This document shows positions 17,544 through 26,275 of a DNA stretch of 64,000 bases, in pieces (position 1 is the first letter of the stretch; each line of letters begins with the position of its first letter). Origin of the DNA: Alphaproteobacteria bacterium. Lineage in GTDB: Bacteria > Pseudomonadota > Alphaproteobacteria > Micropepsales > Micropepsaceae. The notes below the pieces were generated by a model that saw only the letters and a program-made list of their open reading frames with translations, did no database searches and was not told the DNA's origin. Location of the stretch: the NCBI GenBank assembly GCA_947467345.1, contig CANIHD010000007.1:1-64000 (forward strand), given 5' to 3'. Made by a program: the position numbers and the translations under genes.

Positions 17544-17588
17544 TCCTCATGGTGAGGAGGTCACGAAGTGACCGTCTCAAACCATGAG
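17544..17588. repeat. palindromic intergenic repeat, copy 1
   Basis: An imperfect palindrome starts CCTCATGGTGAGGAGG and ends CTCAAACCATGAG. The two arms pair around a core TCACGAAGTGA. Very similar extragenic palindromes occur in Bradyrhizobium, Rhodopseudomonas and relatives. It may affect mRNA stability or be mobilised by a REP-type transposase; none is seen here. Confidence 0.7.
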
Positions 17589-17609
17589 CCCCTACCATCA
17601 CCTACAGCA

Positions 17610-17652
17610 CCTCATCCTTCGAGACGCGCCTTCGGCGCTCCTCAGGATGAGG
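17610..17652. repeat. palindromic intergenic repeat, copy 2
   Basis: CCTCATCCTTCGAGACGCGCC pairs with the following arm, which ends CTCCTCAGGATGAGG, around CTTCGG. It is the same repeat family as the copy 21 nt to the left but a different subtype (ATCCT instead of ATGGT). The pair in close tandem resembles the doublets formed by REP elements. Confidence 0.75.
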
Positions 17653-17694
17653 AAAATAGCTAATCCTCTGTGACCTTTTGCGGACGCGAAAGGA

Positions 17695-18903
17695 CTAACG
17701 CGCGGCTTTCGCCTCGGCTTCGCGCATAAGGCGAAGCACATTGCCGCTCCACAGTTTCTGCAGATCGGCTTCGTTGTAGCCGGCAGCGAGAAGGCGCTCG
17801 GTAATGCGCGGAATATCGGCGACATCTTCTAGACCTATGTCACCGCCGCCGCCGTCCCAATCGAGGCCGATGCCGACATGGTCCGGTCCCACCAATTTCA
17901 GCGCGTGCAGAACATGCGCCATGAAATCGTCCAGTCTCGCGCGCGGAATCGGGTAACGCGCTTCAATAGCGCCCCGCTCCGCCGCATACGCAGCGAGGCG
18001 CGCACCCTGCAATTGCCGGAATGGGCCGTAATTCATGGCCAGAGCGCGCATGGCCGCGTCCCGCTCCGGGTTTGGCGGCACGGTGATCAAATAGCCGCTC
18101 AGCGAATTCATTTGGATGACGCCGCCGGACGCAGCGAGGCGCTTCATGCGCTCATCGTCGATATTGCGGGGATGGTTGAAAATTGCGCGCGCGCCGGAAT
18201 GCGAGAGAATAATCGGTGTCGTGGACATCGCGATCATCTGATCAAGCACATCGTCTGAGGCATGGCTCGCGTCCAGGATCATGCCGAGCCGGTTTGCTTC
18301 CGCGACGAATTGCTTTCCCAGCGGGCTAAGGCCGTTCCATTCCTTGCCGCCCGGATCGGTGGCAGAATCGGCGAGATCGTTATTGGTGAAATGAACCGGG
18401 CTGATCATGTGCACGCCCAAATCGTAGAACGTCTTCATCAGCGAGAGGTCCCAACCGATCGGGTAGGCGTTCTCGATGCTTTGATAGACGATGCGTTTGC
18501 CCGAGGCGGCGATGCGCGCCGCATCATCGGCGCGGAAGGCAAGCTCGAACGCGCCTGAATTGCGGGCCACCATTTCGCGGATTTGCATGGCGCGTAGAAG
18601 CGCCGCGTCGCGCGCGGCGGCGTTGCCCGCCGGTGTGCGCGGTCCTTGCCCGGTGTAGATGACAAAGAACCCGCCATCGAGACCACCTTCGATCATGCGG
18701 GGCAGATCGACCTGGGAATAATCGCTGGGCCAGTCGTGCCTGTCGGTAATGGACCAGGCCGGCCGGCCGAAATTCGCCGGCGTGTCGAGATGGGTGTCTA
18801 GGGTGAGAAGGCGCTCATGGACGCTTTGTGCGTCGGCGGCCAGAGCCGGTGCTGCCGTCCAGGCCAATAGCGAAAACGCGGCGGCGATATAATGGCGCGG
18901 CAT
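17695..18903 (-). CDS. exported membrane dipeptidase (peptidase family M19)
   Basis: About 402 residues with a signal peptide (MPRHYIAAAFSLLAWTAAPALA). The family M19 metal ligands are visible: LDTHLDTP (HxD) near the start of the mature part, the bridging glutamate in YQSIENAYPIG, LDASHASDDV and ILSHSGARAIFNHPRN (histidines), and the late aspartate in HVGIGLDWDGGGG. The protein would be a binuclear zinc dipeptidase of the periplasm, acting on dipeptides or related amides. The start at 18903 was preferred because it begins the signal peptide; an upstream codon would add 40 residues of non-signal character. Single gene. Confidence 0.9.
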   Translation of the reverse strand: MPRHYIAAAFSLLAWTAAPALAADAQSVHERLLTLDTHLDTPANFGRPAWSITDRHDWPSDYSQVDLPRMIEGGLDGGFFVIYTGQGPRTPAGNAAARDAALLRAMQIREMVARNSGAFELAFRADDAARIAASGKRIVYQSIENAYPIGWDLSLMKTFYDLGVHMISPVHFTNNDLADSATDPGGKEWNGLSPLGKQFVAEANRLGMILDASHASDDVLDQMIAMSTTPIILSHSGARAIFNHPRNIDDERMKRLAASGGVIQMNSLSGYLITVPPNPERDAAMRALAMNYGPFRQLQGARLAAYAAERGAIEARYPIPRARLDDFMAHVLHALKLVGPDHVGIGLDWDGGGGDIGLEDVADIPRITERLLAAGYNEADLQKLWSGNVLRLMREAEAKAAR

Positions 18904-19070
18904 GGGAAGACCCAGAAAGAGGCGGCACGACACCCTAGCAGAAGCTAGGTCCTGCCTGGCGATAGTCTCACGGAATGTCTGGAACTTTGGTCTGCCTGGG
19001 TCGTCCGGCCGACCGGGTTCCACACGCAGATTGCCAAAAATTCACCACTTCGTGAGTCTAAGAATTCTCG

Positions 19071-22028
19071 GTGAATGACGCTATATTGCCTCTGCCAGCA
19101 GTGGACGGGTTGGCTCAGTCGGAGAGTGGTTTGACGGGATTTCATCGCCTGGCGGCGGGAACGCTGCTTGCCGGCTTTCTGCTGGCGTTGTTTCCGGGCG
19201 TCGCCTTGGCGGCGGACTCACCTGCCGTTGGAAAATGGGCCCACGAGACCAGCGATGTGCCGCCGGACCCCGCGGTCCGTTTCGGCCAGCTCGAAAACGG
19301 CATGCGGTTCGCAATCCTGCGCAATGTCACGCCACCCGGGCAGGTTTCATTGCGGTTGCGGATAGGCTCCGGCTCGCTTCAGGAAAGCGACGCACAGCAA
19401 GGCTTGGCGCATTTGCTGGAGCATATTGCCTTTCGCGGTTCCGCCCATGTGCCGGAGGGTGAACTTCAGCGCACGCTGGAACGTATCGGCCTTCGCATGG
19501 GTGCCGACACCAATGCCAGCACCTCGCAAACGCAGACCGCCTATCGCTTCGACCTGCCGAACAATCGCGCGGAGAGTGTCGATACCGGGCTCATGCTAAT
19601 GCGCGAAATCGCGTCGGAACTCACCATCACGCCGGAATTCGTCGACAAAGAACGGGGCGTGGTCGGCTCGGAAGAACGCTTGCGCGATACGCCGGGCGCG
19701 CGCTCGCGCGAGCAGCAATCGATTTTCCTGCTCAAGGACCAGTTCGCTACGCTGCGCATGCCGATCGGCAAAATGGAGATCGTGCGAACAGCGCCGGTGT
19801 CTGAGATATCGGCCTATTACCACGCCTATTACCGGCCCGAGCGCGCAACGCTTATTGTGACGGGCGACATCGATCCGGGTACGATGGCCGATAAAATTCG
19901 CCAGCGCTTCGGCGATTGGCAAGGCATGGGAACAAGCGGCGGCGATCCCGATCTCGGTATGCCATTGAAGCGCGGGACCGAAGCGAAACTCTTCGTGGAA
20001 GCTGGTGCGCCGCGTTACGTGTCGGTGTCGTGGGTCACGCCTTACGATGCTTCGCCCGATACCATGGCACGTCAGCGGCGCGACCGTGTCGACGCGCTTG
20101 CCTTCGCGATCCTCAACCAGCGTTTTCAACGGGCCGCGTCGGGAATTGATCCGCCCTTTCTGAGTGCCGGTGCCAGCCGGGGGAATATGTGGCGTTCGGC
20201 CCAAGCGGCGACTGTGACGGCAAGTTTCGACGGCACGAATTGGAGCAAGGCGCTAGAAGCCGCCGTGCGCATGCAACGGCAAATTGTGGCCGAAGGCGTG
20301 ACACAAGCTGAGATCGACCGCGAGGTTACCGCCTGGCTTACGCGTTCCGAAGCCGCCGTTCGGCGTTCCGGAACGCGCGCCACGCCCGGCCTTGCCGGCG
20401 GTCTTCTGGATGCCGTCGATTCCGATGACGTTTACACCAATCCGGCCATCGATCACGCCATCGCGACGGCGCAATTGAAATCCATCACCGAGGCCGAGAT
20501 CGAAGCGGTGCTTGGCGAGGCTTTCAACGGCAATGGCCCGCTTCTGTTTCTTTCCAGTTCCGAACCCGTCGAAGGGGGCGAGGCGGCGCTGATTGCCTCC
20601 TACATCGAAGCGCAATCGGGCGCCGTCGCGATGGCCGCCCCGCCGCCATCCATTCCATGGCCCTATACTTATTTCGGTACTCCGGGTGCTGTGACCGAAC
20701 AGCATGTCGTGGAAGCGCTGGGCATAACGATGGTGCGTTTCGCCAATGGCGTTCGGCTTCTCGTGAAGCCCACCAAATTCCGCGACGACCAGACGATGGT
20801 CTCGGTGCGATTTGGCAATGGCCGGCTTTCCTATCCGACGGATCGTCCGACGCTCGATTGGGCGGCGAACAGGGCCTTCGTGCAAGGCGGGCTCGACAGG
20901 CTGGACTTCCTCGACATACGCCGGGCGCTGCTCGGCAAGGTCTATAGTATCGGCTTCGGCAGCAGCGACGATTATTTCAATCTCAGCGGCACCACGCGCC
21001 CCGCTGATTTGACCACGCAGATGCAGCTTTTGACCGCCTATCTGACATCGCCGGGATGGCGGCCGGAGGCATTCACACGGGCGCAGAACGCGCTGGTGAG
21101 TCAGATGGCCGAGTTCGATTCCACGCCAGCCTCTGTCTACAGCTTGCGGGCCGGTGAGTTGTTGCGCGCCGGCGACGTGCGCTGGACGCTTCCCTCGGAA
21201 GAGATTGTGCGCGGCGCCCACGCCGAAGATTTGCGTACGTTCCTTGAACCGCATCTCACGGAGGGACCGCTGGAAGTCGTGGTGGTTGGAGACATCACCA
21301 TCGAAGCCGCCATCGACGCCGTGGCAAATACGTTCGGCGCATTGCCGCCGCGCCGCGAGGTGGCATTGCCTGATGCGCCAAGCCGCGAGGTGAAATTTCC
21401 GGCCGCAATACCGACGCCGATCGTGTTGGAACATGGCGGACGTTCCGACCAAGCCGTCGCGGTCATTGCCTGGCCGACAACGGATTCGTTTCGCGATCCG
21501 CGCGCCGGTCATACCCGCGAGGTGTTGACCGAGATCATCCGTCTACGGATTTCAGACCTTTTGCGCGCCACTGATGGGTCCACCTATTCGCCGCGCGCGG
21601 GCACGTCAGGATCGATGGTGTTCGAAAACTACGGTTATATTTTGCAATACGCGGAAATTCCGCCGGACAAGACCTCCGTATTCTTCGACAATGTCGCCGC
21701 CATCGTCGCCGATTTGCGCGACAACGGCCCGGCAGCCGACGAGCTCGAGCGGGTGCGCAATCCCTTTGTCAGCGGGATCGAGAACGAGCTGCAGACCAAC
21801 GGGGCGTGGCTAGGCGCGCTGACGCGCCCGCCCGACTCCGACTTGCGTGTCGGCTATTTGCATGATCTCGCCGTGGACATGGCGGCGGTGAGCGCCGCCA
21901 GCGTCCAGGAAGCCGCCCGGCAATATCTTGTGGATGCAAATGCTTGGTCGCTGACGATCCTACCCCGCAACCATGGTGCAGCGCCGCAAGCGTCCTTGCC
22001 GCCGGCCGGCGCGGTTACCCAGCCCTGA
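19071..22028 (+). CDS. exported zinc protease, peptidase family M16
   Basis: A protein of up to 985 residues with the inverted zinc motif HLLEH (about 115-119) and the downstream glutamate in VVGSEERL. The second, inactive-type M16 half follows, as in pitrilysin-type proteases that digest small proteins and peptides. A signal peptide precedes it: LAAGTLLAGFLLALFPGVALA. The GTG at 19071 has no clear ribosome-binding site. A TTG at 19131, preceded by GGAGAG, begins directly before the signal peptide and may be the true start. The length fits one-chain four-domain M16 proteins. No PqqF-type context is present despite the PQQ enzyme 10 kb away. Confidence 0.88.
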   Translation: MNDAILPLPAVDGLAQSESGLTGFHRLAAGTLLAGFLLALFPGVALAADSPAVGKWAHETSDVPPDPAVRFGQLENGMRFAILRNVTPPGQVSLRLRIGSGSLQESDAQQGLAHLLEHIAFRGSAHVPEGELQRTLERIGLRMGADTNASTSQTQTAYRFDLPNNRAESVDTGLMLMREIASELTITPEFVDKERGVVGSEERLRDTPGARSREQQSIFLLKDQFATLRMPIGKMEIVRTAPVSEISAYYHAYYRPERATLIVTGDIDPGTMADKIRQRFGDWQGMGTSGGDPDLGMPLKRGTEAKLFVEAGAPRYVSVSWVTPYDASPDTMARQRRDRVDALAFAILNQRFQRAASGIDPPFLSAGASRGNMWRSAQAATVTASFDGTNWSKALEAAVRMQRQIVAEGVTQAEIDREVTAWLTRSEAAVRRSGTRATPGLAGGLLDAVDSDDVYTNPAIDHAIATAQLKSITEAEIEAVLGEAFNGNGPLLFLSSSEPVEGGEAALIASYIEAQSGAVAMAAPPPSIPWPYTYFGTPGAVTEQHVVEALGITMVRFANGVRLLVKPTKFRDDQTMVSVRFGNGRLSYPTDRPTLDWAANRAFVQGGLDRLDFLDIRRALLGKVYSIGFGSSDDYFNLSGTTRPADLTTQMQLLTAYLTSPGWRPEAFTRAQNALVSQMAEFDSTPASVYSLRAGELLRAGDVRWTLPSEEIVRGAHAEDLRTFLEPHLTEGPLEVVVVGDITIEAAIDAVANTFGALPPRREVALPDAPSREVKFPAAIPTPIVLEHGGRSDQAVAVIAWPTTDSFRDPRAGHTREVLTEIIRLRISDLLRATDGSTYSPRAGTSGSMVFENYGYILQYAEIPPDKTSVFFDNVAAIVADLRDNGPAADELERVRNPFVSGIENELQTNGAWLGALTRPPDSDLRVGYLHDLAVDMAAVSAASVQEAARQYLVDANAWSLTILPRNHGAAPQASLPPAGAVTQP

Positions 22029-22197
22029 CTGCTTCCTGACCCTCACGTGACCAGCGCGCCACTTGACCGGAAAGGGCCTTTGCAGGCGAATAGCGTGCGC
22101 TGAACGGGGCGGGGCAGGCAAGGCTTCTTTCATCGCTCCCCGATTCGTATTGCCCGACGCGAGCAGCAGCGCGACCAACCAGGACGACACACACCGC

Positions 22198-22845
22198 ATG
22201 AGTCAGAAACAGCCGCCGGCGACGAAGCAAACAGCGGCGATGAATCAGAAAGCTGCCACTTACTGGGCCTTTGCCATCGCAGGGTGGTCCGGCTTTTACG
22301 TCATGTTGGTCGAGCTTCTCAGCGGCCGGCTGATCGCCCCCTATTTCGGAAACAATATCTATATCTGGGGCTCGATTATTTTCATTTTCATGTTCGGCTT
22401 GGCGGTCGGATATCTCTTGGGCGGCATCTATTCGCGGCACAATCCCAGTGTGTCGCGCTTGGCGATGATTCTCTGGGTTTCGGCGGCGACGACGCTGCCG
22501 ACCGTGCTTTTGGGCGACCAGTTTCTCAGCTGGATGTTCGACCATTTGACGGATCCCCGTTATGGCTCGCTGGTCACCTGCGCCTTCCTGTATTTTCTCC
22601 CCACGATGTTCGCCGGTATGGTTTCGCCCTATGCCATCCGCATTATCGTTACGAACCGGGAATCAAGCGGCTACGACGCGGGTTATCTCTATTTCGTGTC
22701 GACCATCGGATCGAGCGCGGGAACGCTTCTCACCTCGTTCTTCCTGGTTCTGTGGTTTGAGGTGAACACCATCCTTTACGTCGCTATGTCCATCTCGTTT
22801 TTGCTTGGCGGTCTCGCAATGCTGGCGGAAAGAAAAAGACAATGA
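22198..22845 (+). CDS. membrane protein related to the membrane half of fused spermidine synthases
   Basis: This protein of about 215 residues has six or so hydrophobic segments, starting YWAFAIAGWSGFYVMLVELLSGRLIAPYFGNNIYIWGSIIF-type sequence (quoted only in part by family resemblance). Characteristic pieces are LSGRLIAPYFG, GLAVGYLLGG, FLPTMFAGMVSPYAIRI and YFVSTIGSSAGTL. These match the N-terminal membrane region of proteins in which a transporter-like part is fused to a spermidine-synthase domain. Here that domain is a separate gene starting 4 nt before this gene ends. The ATG at 22198 was chosen; a start at 22237 is possible. The two proteins probably form a complex. Function unknown. 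Confidence 0.75.
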   Translation: MSQKQPPATKQTAAMNQKAATYWAFAIAGWSGFYVMLVELLSGRLIAPYFGNNIYIWGSIIFIFMFGLAVGYLLGGIYSRHNPSVSRLAMILWVSAATTLPTVLLGDQFLSWMFDHLTDPRYGSLVTCAFLYFLPTMFAGMVSPYAIRIIVTNRESSGYDAGYLYFVSTIGSSAGTLLTSFFLVLWFEVNTILYVAMSISFLLGGLAMLAERKRQ

Positions 22846-23753
22846 ACATTCGCGCAATTTTGGGCACAGGCGCCCTTCTTGCTTTGACGGCGTTGGCGGT
22901 TCCGGCCGCAGCGGCGGAGCAACGCATCATCCATAAGGAGCGTTCGCTCTATCGTAACATCAGCGTGGCCGAGATGGGCGACGAGCGCTGCATGCTGTTC
23001 CGCGCGCGGCGCGGACTTGGCCGCGAATCCTGCATGCGGATTTCGGATCCGGACCATCTGGTGTTCGAATACGCCCCGATGATGTTGTCGTCGCTGTTCC
23101 TGAACCCACAGCCGCCGGCGCGTATTCTCATCATCGGGCAGGGCGGCGGAACGTTGCCCATGGCTTTGCAAAAAATGGCGCCCCAAGCCGCGATCGACGT
23201 GGTTGAAATCGATCCGGCGGTTGATCGTATCGCGCGGCGCTATTTCGGTTTTGTGCCCGGCCCGAAAACCAAGGTCTATATCGAAGATGGCCGCGTGTTC
23301 GTGAAGCGGGCGCAGCGCCAGGGTCAAAAATACGATCTCGTCATGCTCGACGCCTTCGAGGCGGACTATATCCCCGAGCATTTGCTGACTCAGGAATATT
23401 TGCAGGAAGTGAAGTCTATCATGGGGCCGAATGCTGCTTTGGCTTCGAACACGTTTTCTTCCAGCGCGCTCTACGACCACGAATCCACCACCTATGCCTC
23501 GGTGTTCGGTACTTTCTTCAATTTGAAGCTGGGCAATCGGATTATCCTCACGCGCCTCGGCACCCTGCCCAATGCGCAGGAAATTCGCACCAATGCGGCT
23601 GCCTATGATGCCGCGTTCCGCCGGCGCGGCGGCGACCCGACCTACATATTCACGCTGATGAGCACCGGTGCCGATTGGAACCGCACAGCGCGCATTCTCA
23701 CCGACCAATATTCCCCGTCAAACGTGCTCAACACGATGCCGCGCGGTAACTGA
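22842..23753 (+). CDS. exported spermidine-synthase-like protein
   Basis: The 303-residue protein carries a convincing signal peptide (MNIRAILGTGALLALTALAVPAAAA), followed by a Rossmann-type aminopropyltransferase-like domain. It has a glycine motif LIIGQGGGTLP (about 92-102), the acidic end of the next strand VVEIDPAVD, EDGRVFVKR, and LDAFEADYIPEHLLTQEYL. Cytoplasmic spermidine synthases have no signal peptide. Export implies a periplasmic SAM-like-fold protein, where decarboxylated SAM is not known to be available, so classical spermidine synthesis is unlikely. It overlaps the membrane-protein gene by 4 nt (ATGA), and so is translationally coupled to it. Confidence 0.78.
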   Translation: MNIRAILGTGALLALTALAVPAAAAEQRIIHKERSLYRNISVAEMGDERCMLFRARRGLGRESCMRISDPDHLVFEYAPMMLSSLFLNPQPPARILIIGQGGGTLPMALQKMAPQAAIDVVEIDPAVDRIARRYFGFVPGPKTKVYIEDGRVFVKRAQRQGQKYDLVMLDAFEADYIPEHLLTQEYLQEVKSIMGPNAALASNTFSSSALYDHESTTYASVFGTFFNLKLGNRIILTRLGTLPNAQEIRTNAAAYDAAFRRRGGDPTYIFTLMSTGADWNRTARILTDQYSPSNVLNTMPRGN

Positions 23754-23794
23754 CGTAAGCATCGTCGCATCTACTCATATTGGAGAATTCTGAC

Positions 23795-24595
23795 ATGGCC
23801 GATGGTACGTTCCGCACCGCAGACGGGGCGACGATCTCCTATACGGTAGACGCCCGTCCTGGCGCGCCGCGCGTCGCGCTGTTGCATAGCTTAGCGCTGG
23901 ATCGTTCAATCTGGGACGGCGTCGTCGAGCGCCTTGGCAAACACGCGGAAATTCTGACCTTTGATTTTCGCGGTCATGGGCGCTCCGAACAGCGCGCCGG
24001 CGACTACACGGCGGAAGGTTTTGCGGATGATCTCGCCCAGCTTCTGGATCATATTGACTGGAAATCGGCGACCATTGCCGGCTGCTCCATGGGTGGCTGC
24101 GTGGCATTGGCCTTTGCTGCGCGGCATGCTGCCCGCGTCGATGCGCTTGGCTTGATCGACACCACCGCCTGGTACGGCGCCGAGGCGCCCAAGCAGTTTG
24201 GCGAACGCGCTGCCGCCGCCAAGGCGAAGGGTATGCGCAGCCTGATCGATTTTCAGCTGACCCGCTGGTTCAGCGACAAATACCGCGCCGAGAATCCAGA
24301 CGTACTGGAGCGCATCTTCGGTATTTTCGTGGCTGGCGATGTCGATTGCTACGCGTCGTCCTGCGCCCTTCTAGGTGCTGCAGATATTCGCGGCGCGCTT
24401 GCCGGTTTCCGTATGCCGGTGGCCATCGTTGTGGGTGAAGAGGATTACGCCACGCCTATCGCCATGTCACAGGCGATGAAGGATGCGATCCCGCAAGCGA
24501 CGATGAAAATCCTTATGAGCGGAAGGCATTTAACGCCGATCCAATGCCCTGATGAAATCGCGGCTGAGCTGGTGGATTTGCTCGGGCGCAGATAA
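23795..24595 (+). CDS. alpha/beta hydrolase, 3-oxoadipate enol-lactonase-like
   Basis: A cytoplasmic protein of 266 residues with the alpha/beta hydrolase fold: LHSLALDRSIWD, FDFRGHGRSE, nucleophile elbow GCSMGG, a late acid in VVGEEDYATP and a histidine in SGRHLTPI. The pattern LALDRSIWD...RGHGRS...TPI is close to PcaD-type enol-lactonases of the beta-ketoadipate pathway. No pca genes are adjacent, so the substrate is only inferred. The ATG at 23795 has GGAG upstream; the TTG at 23780 would lie within that binding site. The gene is convergent with the next, 6 nt apart. Confidence 0.8.
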   Translation: MADGTFRTADGATISYTVDARPGAPRVALLHSLALDRSIWDGVVERLGKHAEILTFDFRGHGRSEQRAGDYTAEGFADDLAQLLDHIDWKSATIAGCSMGGCVALAFAARHAARVDALGLIDTTAWYGAEAPKQFGERAAAAKAKGMRSLIDFQLTRWFSDKYRAENPDVLERIFGIFVAGDVDCYASSCALLGAADIRGALAGFRMPVAIVVGEEDYATPIAMSQAMKDAIPQATMKILMSGRHLTPIQCPDEIAAELVDLLGRR

Positions 24596-24601
24596 TTCGC
24601 G

Positions 24602-26131
24602 TTAGCGCGCGAGGTAATTCTCCGCATTGTCCCAGAGATATCCCGCGTCCTCGAGCATCGGCGGTTCGTCTTCGGCGAGCAGAAATCCTTGTTGCACCAA
24701 GGGCCGCAACGCCTGACGATAGAGCGTGAGATATCTGTCCTTCGTCCCGTATTTCGCGGTTAGCTCCGCCTTTGTGAAGGGCTGAAACCCGCCGCGATTG
24801 CCGCAGGTTGCGTCTATCGAGGCAGTGCTCACGGGCGCGATGGAAACGGGAAATGGTTTGCCGAGCGGATGTAAAGATTCCGGGAAGCGCACGCCGCCGA
24901 CAGGCATCGCGTTCGCGTCTACTTCCGGCACCTGCAGAACCGTGCCGGGCAACGGATTGAAATTCGCAGTCGAGGCCAGCGCGGCGCCAAGTTTGAACAC
25001 TGTGCTGGGTGGAAGCGAGACGGCGTTCTGCGCCGTTTTCACGCCGATGGCTTTCTCTGCACCCAGCAATTGCGCACGGACATAAGGCGACATGGAGATC
25101 GGATTGAGCGGAATTGCCCTGCCATTGTTGCAATCGTCAAAGGCGCCTTGCCCGATGGGCGGTGTCGCGGGTGCGTGCGCCGTCGGAATATCGTAACGGC
25201 GATATTTTGCAGTCGTTATCGCGGCATCGCTTAAACTCGCGCGCAAACGATAGAAATCGGTATAGGCGGCGGTATCGATCAGCAGCGGGTCGCTTGCCGG
25301 CCTTATAAGAAGAGCCGCCGCCGCCAGCGGTTTCTCGTTGGGACCGATATAGGGCGCCTGCGGGATGCCGTGTTTGGCGGCGAGAGTGTTCAGCGCCATC
25401 CAATGGCCGAGCCCATCCACGGCGAGCGCCGCTTGAAAAATGCCCTTGCCGGTTGTGGGTTCGACATTGAAGCCTTCCGCCACAAACACATTCACGAACC
25501 ACGCGCTCTGCGATTTGCCCCCGAGAATGAGTTTTCCGTAAGCGGCGTCATTGTAACCGGCGGGTCTCTCCGTGTGACCGGCCAGCATGCGGGCGAAATC
25601 GCGCATGATGACGAGACCAATCCCTTGCGCGGTTGCGGGAACGCCTTTGGAAATATTGGTTTGCCATTGCACGCGCGCGTAAGATGTTGCGTAGCGTTGC
25701 AGAAACCCGTTGCCGATACCTTCGCGGTAGACTGCGCGCGACGGCGGCCCCGCCACGCCTGCTTCATTAAGAAGATTGAGCATGACGGCGCCGCCGCGAT
25801 TCTCCGCGTCGATAAAGATGACCTCATTGTTGAGTTCACCGACGGAAGGTTCGATGATCTCGAATTCGCTGGAATAGGAATATTGCCCCTGTGCATTCTT
25901 CGGTAACGCACCGAGGCCCACTACATCCTCGCGTCCGTCGACGACGCCTTCTATCGCGCCCGCAATGCGGGTGTACGCGACGCCGTTGAATGTCCCCACC
26001 GGTTGCGTGTCCCAAATCCGCATCGCAATGACACGCGATTGTGTTGCCGGATCCGGCGCCGCTTGCGCGGATGCAATACCGACGCTCGCCAGCAGGGCAG
26101 AGCCAAAAGCTGCGGCGCGAATTCTCTTCAT
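24602..26131 (-). CDS. exported alpha/beta hydrolase domain protein
   Basis: The protein has 509 residues and a signal peptide (about 1-24). It fits the large secreted 'alpha/beta hydrolase domain' family (Abhydrolase_10 type). Recognisable pieces are EVIFIDAENRGGAVMLNLLNEAG, split here as family landmarks, GNGFLQRYATSYARVQWQ, GLVIMRDFARML, the possible nucleophile region LGGKSQSAWF, and FDDCNNGRAIPLN. These proteins are frequent in genomes that degrade xenobiotics, but the reaction is unknown. It sits between a lactonase-like hydrolase and an MFS symporter; the latter is divergently transcribed. Confidence 0.75.
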   Translation of the reverse strand: MKRIRAAAFGSALLASVGIASAQAAPDPATQSRVIAMRIWDTQPVGTFNGVAYTRIAGAIEGVVDGREDVVGLGALPKNAQGQYSYSSEFEIIEPSVGELNNEVIFIDAENRGGAVMLNLLNEAGVAGPPSRAVYREGIGNGFLQRYATSYARVQWQTNISKGVPATAQGIGLVIMRDFARMLAGHTERPAGYNDAAYGKLILGGKSQSAWFVNVFVAEGFNVEPTTGKGIFQAALAVDGLGHWMALNTLAAKHGIPQAPYIGPNEKPLAAAALLIRPASDPLLIDTAAYTDFYRLRASLSDAAITTAKYRRYDIPTAHAPATPPIGQGAFDDCNNGRAIPLNPISMSPYVRAQLLGAEKAIGVKTAQNAVSLPPSTVFKLGAALASTANFNPLPGTVLQVPEVDANAMPVGGVRFPESLHPLGKPFPVSIAPVSTASIDATCGNRGGFQPFTKAELTAKYGTKDRYLTLYRQALRPLVQQGFLLAEDEPPMLEDAGYLWDNAENYLAR

Positions 26132-26275
26132 GAACGGCGTCTCCGGACTGTGTCGCGCACATCGTAGCGCACATGCCGCGTCCTTCGAAAGGTAAGGATC
26201 CTTGCCTTGCCAGTCTTGTGCGCTTCAGCGCAGACTTCGCGTCAAACAAACCCTCCGGCACACCGGAAGGGGCGC

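Larger units (their letters stand above)
17395..17694. other. intergenic region holding two palindromic repeats
   Basis: This stretch between the response regulator and the M19 peptidase gene contains no gene. It holds ATCACTTAACAT at 17479-17490, possibly a regulator site upstream of the response regulator, and two long palindromic repeats described separately. Confidence 0.6.

Noticed and set aside
19111-19140. TGGCTCAGTCGGAGAG resembling the D-arm of a tRNA
   Set aside because: No acceptor stem, anticodon arm or T-arm follows at the right distance, and the region encodes the start of the M16 protease.
22842-23753. Classical spermidine synthase (speE)
   Set aside because: It has a signal peptide, is coupled to a membrane protein and has no speD-like gene beside it, so cytoplasmic spermidine synthesis is not supported.
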